Made by a program: the position numbers and the translations under genes
Notes under the pieces: generated by a model
What the model saw: only the letters and a program-made list of their open reading frames with translations
What the model was told of the DNA's origin: nothing
Databases searched by the model: none
Shown: piece after piece, positions 44,326 through 52,919 of the stretch
How the letters are laid out: each line of letters opens with the position of its first letter
How positions within the stretch are numbered: the first letter of the stretch is position 1
Assembly (NCBI RefSeq): GCF_002113125.1
Contig: NZ_NEJP01000014.1
Location: forward strand, 124,001 to 188,000
Direction: 5' to 3'
DNA from: Pseudomonas sp. B20(2017)
Lineage (GTDB): Bacteria > Pseudomonadota > Gammaproteobacteria > Pseudomonadales > Pseudomonadaceae
DNA: 64,000 nucleotides

Positions 44326-44357
44326 ACGGGCGGTTCAATGAACCGCCCGTTTTTTTT
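44326..44357. terminator. Bidirectional rho-independent terminator
   Basis: ACGGGCGGTTC-aat-GAACCGCCCGT followed by eight T residues (and by AAAA on the other side), between the convergent LysR and LeuD-like genes. Confidence 0.93.
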
Positions 44358-44361
44358 GCCA

Positions 44362-44970
44362 TCAACCCAGCCAGGGATTGTCCGCCAGATGCCGCGCTTC
44401 AAAGGCTCGGATCTGCTCGGTGCGTCGCAGCGTAGTGCCGATGGCGTCCAGTCCCAGCAGCAGCGATTGTTTGCGCAACTGATCGATCTCGAATCCGATC
44501 TGCGTGCCGTCCGCCAGCTCGATGGTCTGCTGCGCCAGGTTCACGCTGATCCGCGCGGTCTCCGGGACGCTGATTGCCTCGGCTACGCGCCTGAACTGCG
44601 CGTCGTCCAGTTGAATCGCCAACACGCCGTTGCGCTGGCAGTTGTCGTAGAAAATCCCGGCGAACGTTGTGCCGATCAAGGCCCGGATCCCCACTTGCTT
44701 CAAGCCCCACACCGCGTGCTCGCGGCTCGAACCGCAGCCAAAATTGGGGCCGGTCACCAGAAACGCTGCGTCCTGCCAGGCCGGCTGGTTGAGCACGAAT
44801 TCCGGGTCGGGTTCGCCGGACGCGAGAAAGCGCAAATCGAAGAACAATCCCTTGTCCAGTCCCTGACGATCGATGCCCTTGAGAAACTGCTTGGGCATGA
44901 TCACATCAGTGTCGATGTTCGAGGCCAGAAACGGCGCGGCGCTGCCGCTGACAGTGTCGAAAGGTTGCAT
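44362..44970 (-). CDS. Isopropylmalate isomerase small-subunit paralogue (LeuD-like)
   Basis: A 202-residue small subunit of the aconitase superfamily with the swivel-domain motif GPNFGCGSSREHAVWGL and a FAGIFYDNCQRNGVL segment. It pairs with the large subunit located 4 bases away on the same strand. Pseudomonas normally has biosynthetic leuCD elsewhere, beside leuB, which is absent here. Together with a nearby LysR regulator this pair looks catabolic, possibly a citraconate or methylmalate hydratase. The substrate is not determined. Confidence 0.85.
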   Translation of the reverse strand: MQPFDTVSGSAAPFLASNIDTDVIMPKQFLKGIDRQGLDKGLFFDLRFLASGEPDPEFVLNQPAWQDAAFLVTGPNFGCGSSREHAVWGLKQVGIRALIGTTFAGIFYDNCQRNGVLAIQLDDAQFRRVAEAISVPETARISVNLAQQTIELADGTQIGFEIDQLRKQSLLLGLDAIGTTLRRTEQIRAFEARHLADNPWLG

Positions 44971-44973
44971 GGT

Positions 44974-46395
44974 TCAAGCCTCCAGCGCGAAGTTGCGCAC
45001 GTCAGTCAAATGTCCTGTGATCGCAGCGGCAGCCACCATCGCCGGGCTCATCAGGTGGGTGCGCGCACCGGCGCCCTGACGGCCTTCGAAGTTGCGATTG
45101 GTGCTGGACGCACAGCGATCACCCGGCGCGAGCACGTCGTCGTTCATTGCCAGGCACATTGAGCAGCCGGATTGTCGCCATTCGAAACCAGCGTCGAGAA
45201 AAATCTGCGCCAGGCCTTCTTCCTCGGCCTGATTGCGCACCAGCGTCGAGCCAGGAACGATCATCGCCCGCACGTGGGCCGCCACACGCTTGCCGCGCAC
45301 CACGCGGGCGACATCGCGCAAGTCTTCGATCCGCGCATTGGTGCAGGAACCGATGAAGGCATGGCTGATCACCACATCGCTCAGCGGCATGCCGGGCTTC
45401 AGGCCCATGTAATCCAGCGCCCGTTGCAGGCCCTGACGCAGGATCGGGTCGGGCTGGCGGGCCGGATCCGGCACGTGTCCGCTGACTGGCGAGGCCTGAT
45501 CGGGGCTGGTGCCCCAGGTCACCATCGGCTCCAGCGCGGCGACATCGAGGCTGACTTCGCGATCGAACACCGCGCCATGGTCGCTGTGCAGGGTTTTCCA
45601 TCTCTCGATGGCCTGCTCCCAGGTCTTGCCCTTGGGCGCACGCGGCTTCAGTTGCAGGTAAGCGAACACCTTGTCGTCCGGCGCCATGAACGCACCCCGG
45701 GCGCCGGCTTCGACGGCCATGTTGCAGATGGTCATGCGCGCCTCAACGCTGAGGGCGCTGATGACCGGGCCGGTGAATTCGATGGCGTAGCCGGTGGCGC
45801 CGGACGCGCCGATCTTCTCGATCAGCGCCATGATGATGTCCTTGGACGTGACGCCGGCGCCCAGCTCGCCGTTGACGGTCACCCGCAGGGTTTTCAAGCG
45901 TTTGTAGACCAGTGTCTGCGTCGCCAGGAGGTGCTCGATTTCCGAAGTACCGATGCCGAAACCGAAGGCACCCAGTGCGCCGTAAGTAGTGGTGTGGCTG
46001 TCACCGGCCGCGACCACCATGCCCGGCAAAATGAAGCCTTGTTCCGGCGCCACGACGTGTTCGATGCCCTGGCGCTTGTCCAGCACATCGAACAGTTCGA
46101 TGCCGAAGTCGCGGCAGTTTTCTTCGAAGTACGACACCTGTCGCGCCCCCCCGGCGTCAGGCATGGTCGCGATGCGTTTCGGTGCGGTGGGGTTCACATG
46201 ATCGACCACCGCCAGCGTCGCCGCAGGCCGCCAGACATCGCGTCCGGATTCGCGCAGACCGCTGAAGGCTTGCGGGCTGGTGTATTCGTTGGCGACCTGG
46301 CGGTCGATGTAAAGGAGCACATGGCCCTGATCGTCGAGGGTGCAGACGGTGTGGCTGTCGATGTGCTTCTGGTACAAGGTTCTGGGGCTGGGCAT
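44974..46395 (-). CDS. Isopropylmalate isomerase large-subunit paralogue (LeuC-like)
   Basis: A 473-residue large subunit. Cluster cysteines C351 (GSCTN), C411 and C414 (SGCSMC) bind the 4Fe-4S centre, and VVAAGDSHTTTYGALGAFGFGIGTSE is the conserved substrate-side loop. It is slightly divergent from biosynthetic LeuC at the N terminus (SHTVCTLDDQGHVLLYIDRQVANE). The small subunit starts 3 bases after its stop. A paralogous dehydratase/isomerase role is inferred from the absence of leuB and from the surrounding oxidation genes. Confidence 0.87.
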   Translation of the reverse strand: MPSPRTLYQKHIDSHTVCTLDDQGHVLLYIDRQVANEYTSPQAFSGLRESGRDVWRPAATLAVVDHVNPTAPKRIATMPDAGGARQVSYFEENCRDFGIELFDVLDKRQGIEHVVAPEQGFILPGMVVAAGDSHTTTYGALGAFGFGIGTSEIEHLLATQTLVYKRLKTLRVTVNGELGAGVTSKDIIMALIEKIGASGATGYAIEFTGPVISALSVEARMTICNMAVEAGARGAFMAPDDKVFAYLQLKPRAPKGKTWEQAIERWKTLHSDHGAVFDREVSLDVAALEPMVTWGTSPDQASPVSGHVPDPARQPDPILRQGLQRALDYMGLKPGMPLSDVVISHAFIGSCTNARIEDLRDVARVVRGKRVAAHVRAMIVPGSTLVRNQAEEEGLAQIFLDAGFEWRQSGCSMCLAMNDDVLAPGDRCASSTNRNFEGRQGAGARTHLMSPAMVAAAAITGHLTDVRNFALEA

Positions 46396-46511
46396 GGCTT
46401 GCGCTCTTTTCTGTCCGGGGCAAAAACAACATGGGGACAGAATATTGATCGCAGAAATGCCATCAAGAGTGCTTTGGTGAAGCAGTTAAACACGAACCGT
46501 GAGCAATGGCC

Positions 46512-47441
46512 TCAGCCCTTTGCGCGCATTCCGCGCAGCGGATCGTCCAGTAATTCGAACTGCTCGGCCATGAAATCGATCAGCATCCGCAGCGACGGCA
46601 GCATGCCCTGACGGCTGGCGAACACCGCGTAGATCATCTCCGTGCGCGGCGCCCAGTCGGGCAGCACCACCGCCAATTGGCCGCGCTCGATGAAGTCATG
46701 TACCAGCGACATCGGCATCTGCGCAACGCCCACGCTGTCGATGGCCGCGCAGCGCAGCATCGGCAGGCCTTTGGTGATCAACTGCGGGCGATGCTGCAGG
46801 GTGAATTCGGAACCGTCCTGATGAAACAGCGTCCAGCTGTAAACCTGCTGCGGGCTGCCGTGGTGAGCGCTGGGGAAGCGCGACAGGTCTTCCGGCTCAC
46901 GGGGTTCGCCCAGCCGGCTCAAGAGTGCAGGGCTGGCGACCAGGCATTGCGGTCGCTGCGACAACACCCGGCTGACCAGCTCGGAATCCTGCAAGGGCGG
47001 CGGCCGCACCCGCAACGCCAGATCGACGCCTTCGGCCACCACGTCGACTTGCCGGTCGCTGGCCTCCAGATGCACTTCGACGCGCGGGTGCATGGCCATG
47101 AAACGCGTGATGATCCCGCCGACGCATTCTTCCAGCAGCGTCGTCGGACAAGTCACGCGCAACACGCCGCCCGGCTCGGCGCGGGTCATGGCAATCGCAG
47201 CTTCGGCGGCCTCGGCCTGTTTCAGCATCGCCCGGCAATGGTCGTAGTAGGTCTGGCCCAGCTCCGTCACCGAGAAGTGCCGGGTGTTGCGGATGATCAG
47301 GCGCACGCCCAGACGCTCTTCGAGCAAGGCAATGCGCCGGCTCAGGTTGGACTTGGGAATCCCCAGCGCCCGCGCCGTCGGCGCAAAGCCACCGTGGTCC
47401 ACCACCATCACGAAGTAGTGCAAGTCATTGAGGTCTAGCAC
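46512..47441 (-). CDS. LysR-family transcriptional regulator
   Basis: A 309-residue LysR regulator with HTH DLNDLHYFVMVVDHGGFAPTARALGIPKSNLSRR and a C-terminal effector domain. The start is taken as GTG 47441 (VLDLNDLHYF), which is the usual N terminus of the family. The open frame upstream to 47993 crosses the divergent LysR gene and is discarded. It lies upstream of the leuC-like gene on the same strand and divergent from another LysR gene. Confidence 0.83.
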   Translation of the reverse strand: MLDLNDLHYFVMVVDHGGFAPTARALGIPKSNLSRRIALLEERLGVRLIIRNTRHFSVTELGQTYYDHCRAMLKQAEAAEAAIAMTRAEPGGVLRVTCPTTLLEECVGGIITRFMAMHPRVEVHLEASDRQVDVVAEGVDLALRVRPPPLQDSELVSRVLSQRPQCLVASPALLSRLGEPREPEDLSRFPSAHHGSPQQVYSWTLFHQDGSEFTLQHRPQLITKGLPMLRCAAIDSVGVAQMPMSLVHDFIERGQLAVVLPDWAPRTEMIYAVFASRQGMLPSLRMLIDFMAEQFELLDDPLRGMRAKG

Positions 47442-47591
47442 GGGGCGAGATTCGCTTGAAAAGGGACGCCAACTATACAAGCCCGATTGTCCATTGTGTG
47501 GGAAGCAGCGGCCCGTTTTCGGTACTGGTGGCCGATGTCGGGTGAACCGTAGATTGCGCCGTCTGAGCCTTGCACACACTGGATGTAGAAC

Positions 47592-48515
47592 TTGAACAAA
47601 CTTTGCGAGATGCAATCGTTCGTCATGGTGGTCGACACCGGCAGTATCACCGAGGCAGCCCGGCAACTGGGCACCGCCAAATCCATGGTCAGCCAGCGGA
47701 TTGCGCAACTGGAAAAACGCCTCGGCAGCATCGTCCTCGAACGTGGGCGGCAGGCTCGGCTGACCGAGGCCGGGGAGGTGTTTTATCGTTATTGCGTGCG
47801 GATTCTGTCGGAGGTCGAAGAGGCCGAAGACGCGGTGCTGGCCTTTCAATCGAGCCTGCGCGGCAGCCTGCGACTGGCGGCGCCGATGGCGTTCAGCATT
47901 CGTTACCTGACACCGATCCTGTCGTCGTTCGCGGTGCGCTATCCCGAGCTGCGGCTGGACATCGAATTCGACGACCGCCACGTCAACCTGCACGAAGAAC
48001 GCTACGACGCGGCGATCCGCATCGGTGAGTTACCGGACTCCTCGCTGGTGGCGAAAACCATTACCGCCAATCGCCACATCATCTGCGCCAGTCCCGATTA
48101 CCTGGCCGCCCATGGCACGCCGCAAACCCCGCAGGAACTGTCCGAGCATTTCGCCATGCTCTACGTGAACCGCGAACCCCACGGCATGTGGACGTTGCCG
48201 GTGAACAATGCGCTGGAATCGTTTCGCGTGCGCTGCCGGATGCGCACCAATAACGGTCATCAACTGATGGAAGCGGCGAAGGCCGGCATGGGGCTGGCGA
48301 TTCTGCCGACGTTTCTGGCGGCGCAAGCTATCGTGGACGGTGAGCTTCAGGAGGTGCTGGCGCCTTACGCGCCCCGGGGCGGGAATATTTCAGCGGTGTA
48401 TCGGCGCTCCCAGCGGGCTTCGCCGAAGTTGCAGGCGCTGACCGATTTTCTTTGCGAACAGATCGGCAGTCCGCCGGTGTGGGAGCAATTGCTCGCGGCC
48501 CATTCGGCCGGTTGA
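47592..48515 (+). CDS. LysR-family transcriptional regulator
   Basis: A 307-residue LysR regulator with HTH MNKLCEMQSFVMVVDTGS-ITEAARQLGTAKSMVSQRIAQL and a C-terminal domain (about 90-300). TTG 47592 matches the family N terminus; ATG 47610 is the alternative. The 150 bases to the divergent LysR gene probably hold both promoters. It precedes the GMC oxidoreductase by 115 bases on the same strand and is its likely regulator. The gap contains a GGGAAAA/TTTTCCC hairpin (48523-48553). Confidence 0.85.
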   Translation: MNKLCEMQSFVMVVDTGSITEAARQLGTAKSMVSQRIAQLEKRLGSIVLERGRQARLTEAGEVFYRYCVRILSEVEEAEDAVLAFQSSLRGSLRLAAPMAFSIRYLTPILSSFAVRYPELRLDIEFDDRHVNLHEERYDAAIRIGELPDSSLVAKTITANRHIICASPDYLAAHGTPQTPQELSEHFAMLYVNREPHGMWTLPVNNALESFRVRCRMRTNNGHQLMEAAKAGMGLAILPTFLAAQAIVDGELQEVLAPYAPRGGNISAVYRRSQRASPKLQALTDFLCEQIGSPPVWEQLLAAHSAG

Positions 48516-48630
48516 GCCGTTCGGGAAAAGCGAAATCGCGATTCGTTTTTCCCCGGCTTATGAGCCCTCGAACCCTTCAATAAGCTCTTCCTCAACAGGC
48601 GCGCTTTGACGCCTGACAGGGAAGAAACCG

Positions 48631-50160
48631 ATGAACGATACCCTTGTAAATTCTACCCGGCGTGCCCCGGTCGATGTAATCGTGGTCGGCGGCGGCTCCG
48701 CCGGCGCGGTGCTGGCCCGTCGTTTGAGTGAAAACGTCCGGCGCCGGGTGCTGTTGCTGGAGGCGGGCCAGAGTTTTGCCCCGGGCAAGTACCCCGAAAT
48801 CGTCGCCAGTAGTGATGTGGTCGGCGCCAATGGCAATCGCCAGTTCGAGTGGGGTTACACCTCTCGGCCGGGCTACGTCGAACACCCGATTGGCGCGTTG
48901 CGCGGCAAAGTGCTGGGCGGCAGTTCGGCCATCAACGGCGCGGTGGCGATCCGCGCCCGAGCCACGGACTTTCAGCGCTGGAATCTGCCGGGCTGGAGCT
49001 ACGAAGAGTTACTGCCCTCGTTCAAAAAACTGGAAAACCACAGCGGTGGCGCCAGCGCATTGCATGGCCACGAAGGGCCGCTGCCAGTGCGTCAACTCGG
49101 CAGCGCCGACGTCACGCCGATGCAGAAAGCCTTCATCTACGCCACGGTCGCCAACGGTTACCGGATGATCGACGACTTCGACGGCGCGAATGCCAACGGC
49201 GTCGGCCCGTACCCGATGAACATCGTCGATGGCGTGCGGGTCAACACCGGCATGGCTTACCTCACGGACGAGGTGCGGGCTCGCGACAACTTGCAGATTC
49301 GCGCCGACAGCCTGGTGGACAAGGTGCTGTTCGACGGCAAACGTGCAGTGGGTGTGCAACTGGCGAATGGCGAGCAATTACGCGCCAACGAAGTGATTCT
49401 TTCGGCGGGCAGTTACGGCAGCGCGGCGATCCTGCTGCGCTCCGGCATCGGCCCTGGCGACGATCTGCGCGCACTGGACATTGAGCCGGTCGCCGAATTG
49501 CCGGTCGGGCAACACCTCGCGGATCACCCGTTCTACTACAACGCCTACGCCGCCAAACCCGACTTGATCGGCCGTCAGTCGCCGGCCATCGGAGCCAAGC
49601 TCTGGACCCACAGCCGCAGCGCCGAACATGGCGATCTGGACATTCACATCACCGCGACCCACCTGTTCCCCCATGACCAGAGCCCGACCCAGGTCGGTTT
49701 CGTGCTCGCGGTGGCGCTGACCCGGCCGCTGTCCCGGGGCAAGGTCACGCTGGCCAGTCGCGATCCTTTGGTGGCGCCGAACATCGATCTGAACTTCCTC
49801 GCCGAGCCCGTGGATCGCCAGCGTCTGCTGGACGGTATTCGTCTGGCGCGGCGGATCGGGGCGACGGCGCCACTCAAGGGTTTGATCCATTGCGAACTGA
49901 ATCCGGGGCAGGGCAACGACTCCGACGACGCCTTGCTAGCCAGCGTCAAAGCCACGCTCGATACCTATCACCACCCGACCTCGACCGCACCGATGGGCCG
50001 GCCAGGAGATGCGCACGCGGTGGTCGACCTCGAAGCCCGAGTGATCGGCGTGCAGGGACTGCGGGTGGTTGACGCCTCGATTTTCCCGGACGTGCCGTCC
50101 GTTGCCACCAACCTCACCGTGATCGCCACCGCCGAAAAAATCGCCGGTCTCTACGCCTGA
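48631..50160 (+). CDS. GMC-family FAD oxidoreductase
   Basis: A 509-residue glucose-methanol-choline oxidoreductase. The FAD-binding motif is VIVVGGGSAGAVLARRL (residues 16-32) with the GMC signature GKVLGGSSAINGAVAIRA, and the C-terminal active site DTYHHPTSTAPMG and DASIFPDVPSVATNLT. The family oxidises alcohols to aldehydes, often passing electrons to oxygen or a quinone. It is followed directly by an aldehyde dehydrogenase and a haem peroxidase-like protein, so it probably starts an alcohol-oxidation pathway. Substrate unknown. Confidence 0.9.
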   Translation: MNDTLVNSTRRAPVDVIVVGGGSAGAVLARRLSENVRRRVLLLEAGQSFAPGKYPEIVASSDVVGANGNRQFEWGYTSRPGYVEHPIGALRGKVLGGSSAINGAVAIRARATDFQRWNLPGWSYEELLPSFKKLENHSGGASALHGHEGPLPVRQLGSADVTPMQKAFIYATVANGYRMIDDFDGANANGVGPYPMNIVDGVRVNTGMAYLTDEVRARDNLQIRADSLVDKVLFDGKRAVGVQLANGEQLRANEVILSAGSYGSAAILLRSGIGPGDDLRALDIEPVAELPVGQHLADHPFYYNAYAAKPDLIGRQSPAIGAKLWTHSRSAEHGDLDIHITATHLFPHDQSPTQVGFVLAVALTRPLSRGKVTLASRDPLVAPNIDLNFLAEPVDRQRLLDGIRLARRIGATAPLKGLIHCELNPGQGNDSDDALLASVKATLDTYHHPTSTAPMGRPGDAHAVVDLEARVIGVQGLRVVDASIFPDVPSVATNLTVIATAEKIAGLYA

Positions 50161-50179
50161 ATCCAAGGAAGTTTTCGCC

Positions 50180-51637
50180 ATGAACAACACCAAGGTTTTG
50201 AACTGGATCGACGGCCTGTGGCTGGATTCCGGTGACTACAAAGACTCCATCAACCCAGCGACTTATGAGCTGATCGGTCGCTACGCCGAAGGCGGACTGG
50301 CCGAAGCGCAGCAAGGCATCGACGCCGCGCAACGGGCCTTCACGCACACCCCATGGAAAGAAGACAGTCAGCTGCGCGCGCAGGTGCTGCTGGAACTGGC
50401 GGAGGTCTTCGAACTCAACGCCGCCGAGCTGATCGACACCCTGGCGTTGGAGAACGGCAAGATCCGTCCCGAGGCTGCATTCGAAGTCGGCATGGTGCCG
50501 TCCAAATTGCGCTATTACGCCGCCCTGGCCCGCACCGAGTATGGCCGCGCCGCGCAACCTCGGCCCGGCAAGATCTCTCTGGTGATCCGCCAGGCCGTCG
50601 GAGTCGCGGGCATCATCGTGCCGTGGAATTCGCCGGTGGTGCTGATGATCCGTTCGCTGGCGCCGGCCCTGGCCGCCGGTTGCACCACGGTGATCAAGAT
50701 GCCGGGGCAGACCGCGCAGACCAACGCGCTGGTGGCGCGGATCATGAGTGAAACGCCGTCGTTGCCGCGTGGTGTGATCAACCTGTTCAGCGAGCAGGGC
50801 GCGGCCGGTTCGATCCATCTGGTGGAGTCGCCGAAGGTGCCGGTCATCAGCTTCACCGGCAGCACCGGCACCGGTCGGGCGATCTCGGCGGCGGGGGCGC
50901 AACACCTCAAGCGCTTCGGTCTGGAACTGGGCGGCAAGACGCCGATGCTGGTATTCAACGATGCCGACCTCGACGCCGTGGTGCCGACGCTGGTCAAGGC
51001 GCTCACGGTGTTTTCGGGGCAGTTCTGCATGACCGGTTCGCGCCTGCTGGTGCAGCGCGACATTGCCCACGTGTTGACCGAACGCCTTGCCGCTCGACTT
51101 GAAGCGGTGCGCGTCGGGCCTGCGGCGGATCCGGCCAGCGACATGGGGCCGCTGATCGACAAGGCCAACGTGCAGCGGGTCAATCAGGTGGTGGAAGAGG
51201 CGATTGCTGCCGGTGCGCAAGTCATCGTGCGCGGTGGGCCGGTGACTGACGGGTCGCTGGCCAAAGGCGCGTTCTATCGGCCGACGCTGCTGCGGGTCAA
51301 CGATCCGGAGATGGCCATCGTCCAGCGCGAAACCTTCGGCCCGGTGCTGACCCTGCAGGTGTTCGACAGCGAAGCCGAGGCCATCGAACTGGCCAACAAC
51401 AGCGAATTCGGTCTGGCTGCCAGCGTCTGGACCCGCGACATCGACCGCTCGCTGCGGGTCGCCCGTGAGCTGGAGGCCGGCACGGTGTGGGTCAACGACT
51501 GGGCGGTGGTCTACGACGAGTTCGAGGAGGGCGGCTTCAAACAGTCGGGGCAGGGGCGTTTGAACGGTGTGGGGGCGATGGATGATTTTGTCGAGTACAA
51601 ACACATCGCGCTCAATCCCGGTCGGCGTCAGGAGTGA
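50180..51637 (+). CDS. NAD(P)-dependent aldehyde dehydrogenase
   Basis: A 485-residue aldehyde dehydrogenase. The general base is E249 in GLELGGKTPML and the catalytic cysteine C283 in SGQFCMTGSRLL; the cofactor motif FTGSTGTGRAI is intact. The usual VxKPSE binding motif reads VIKMPGQTA here, a visible deviation. It follows the GMC gene by 19 bases and would oxidise the aldehyde produced. It overlaps the catalase-like gene region closely (5 bases before its ATG). Substrate unknown. Confidence 0.91.
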   Translation: MNNTKVLNWIDGLWLDSGDYKDSINPATYELIGRYAEGGLAEAQQGIDAAQRAFTHTPWKEDSQLRAQVLLELAEVFELNAAELIDTLALENGKIRPEAAFEVGMVPSKLRYYAALARTEYGRAAQPRPGKISLVIRQAVGVAGIIVPWNSPVVLMIRSLAPALAAGCTTVIKMPGQTAQTNALVARIMSETPSLPRGVINLFSEQGAAGSIHLVESPKVPVISFTGSTGTGRAISAAGAQHLKRFGLELGGKTPMLVFNDADLDAVVPTLVKALTVFSGQFCMTGSRLLVQRDIAHVLTERLAARLEAVRVGPAADPASDMGPLIDKANVQRVNQVVEEAIAAGAQVIVRGGPVTDGSLAKGAFYRPTLLRVNDPEMAIVQRETFGPVLTLQVFDSEAEAIELANNSEFGLAASVWTRDIDRSLRVARELEAGTVWVNDWAVVYDEFEEGGFKQSGQGRLNGVGAMDDFVEYKHIALNPGRRQE

Positions 51638-51642
51638 CCCTG

Positions 51643-52680
51643 ATGCGATTATCCCGACCGTGGATCGTCGCGCTGCTGGCGGGGGCGCTTAACGCGTCCC
51701 CGGCCTATGCCGCTGGCGGACAACCGTTGACTTTCACAAGGACTGATCCGGTGTCACAGGACAAACTCTACGACGCGCTGCTGGATGCGCTTTACGCCAC
51801 GTTCGGCAAGCATCCAGGCTTTCGTGCAACCCACGCCAAAGGTCTTTTGGTGAACGGGACTTTCACCGCTTCACCGGCGGCGGCGACCCTCAGCCGTGCG
51901 GGTCATTTGCAGGGGAAACCGGTGCCGGTGGTGCTGCGGTTCTCCAACTTCAGCGGCGTGCCGGCTACGGTGGACGGCGATCCGATGGCCAGCCCGCGCG
52001 GGCTCGCGGTGCGTTTCAAACTGCCGAACGGTGAGTTCACCGACATTGTCGGCCATTCGTTCGACGGTTTTCCGGTGGCCACGCCCCTGGAATTTCTCGG
52101 TTTCCTGAAAGGCATCGCTGCAACGGTCGCCACACCGCCGGATCCGCAGCCGTTGCAGGCTTTTCTGGCAGAGCATCCGAGGGCCAGGCACTTTCTGGAA
52201 ACGCCGAAACCGGCGCCCGTCAGCTACACCAGCATCGAATACTTCGGTGTGAATTCGCTGGTTTTCAGCAACCATGAAAACCTGGAGCAGATCGTTCGCT
52301 ATCGCATCGAACCGTTAACCGGCCAATCGCTTATCAGCGACCAGCAAGCCGCAAGTATGCCAGCCGACTACTTGCAGGACGAACTGACGGCACGACTGGC
52401 GAAGGGCCCCGCGCAGATGCGCTTGATCGTGCAACTGGCAGCGCCGGGCGATGTGATTGAAGACGGCTCGATCCCGTGGCCAAGAAACCGCCGCGAAGTC
52501 GAGCTGGGCCTCTTCACCCTCGATTCGCTGGTGCCCGTCGAAGACCAGCAAACTGCCCAGCAACGCCTCGACTTCAGCCCCGGCCGATTGCTCGACGGCA
52601 TCGCCCTGAGCCGCGACCCGATGACCCTGGCCCGCGACCGCATCTACCAGCGCTCCGTGCTGCGGCGCCAACAACCATGA
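51643..52680 (+). CDS. Secreted catalase-related peroxidase (SrpA-like)
   Basis: A 345-residue haem protein of the catalase-related (SrpA-like) group with a signal peptide (MRLSRPWIVALLAGALNASPAYA). The distal histidine is H64 in RATHAKGLLVNG; the C-terminal DPMTLARDRIYQRSVLRRQ holds the likely proximal tyrosine. Such proteins scavenge peroxide in the periplasm, which fits H2O2 release by the upstream GMC enzyme. ATG 51643 follows GGAG by 8 bases; the GTG at 51634 overlaps the previous gene. Confidence 0.87.
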   Translation: MRLSRPWIVALLAGALNASPAYAAGGQPLTFTRTDPVSQDKLYDALLDALYATFGKHPGFRATHAKGLLVNGTFTASPAAATLSRAGHLQGKPVPVVLRFSNFSGVPATVDGDPMASPRGLAVRFKLPNGEFTDIVGHSFDGFPVATPLEFLGFLKGIAATVATPPDPQPLQAFLAEHPRARHFLETPKPAPVSYTSIEYFGVNSLVFSNHENLEQIVRYRIEPLTGQSLISDQQAASMPADYLQDELTARLAKGPAQMRLIVQLAAPGDVIEDGSIPWPRNRREVELGLFTLDSLVPVEDQQTAQQRLDFSPGRLLDGIALSRDPMTLARDRIYQRSVLRRQQP

Positions 52681-52907
52681 GCCGCGAGGCTGGCGCCCGC
52701 TGGAAGCAATGGCTGGTGTCATGGCTGGTCGTGTGGCCGCTGTCGGTGTCCATGCCGTGGGCACTGGCGGCGCTGCTGGAACTGGCGGACCTGCGATTGC
52801 CGGGGTGGTTGTTCAAGATGCTGGTGGCCGGGTTGATCTCGTTCAACATGGTGTATTGGCTGATTCCGCAGAGTTCGCGGTTGGTGGCGCGGTGGCTGGT
52901 GCGTTAA
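52677..52907 (+). CDS. Small two-segment membrane protein (DUF2798-like)
   Basis: A 76-residue membrane protein with two hydrophobic segments (LVSWLVVWPLSVSMPWALAAL, and AGLISFNMVYWLIP). Its ATG overlaps the catalase-like stop (ATGA), so it is translationally coupled. The pattern resembles the DUF2798 group, which has no known role; it may anchor or assist the periplasmic haem protein. Confidence 0.7.
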   Translation: MSREAGARWKQWLVSWLVVWPLSVSMPWALAALLELADLRLPGWLFKMLVAGLISFNMVYWLIPQSSRLVARWLVR

Positions 52908-52919
52908 GCGGTCCGGACC

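Noticed and set aside
45172..46611. 479-codon plus-strand ORF opposite the LeuC-like gene
   Set aside because: The LeuC-like frame carries all three cluster cysteines; the antisense frame has no domain.
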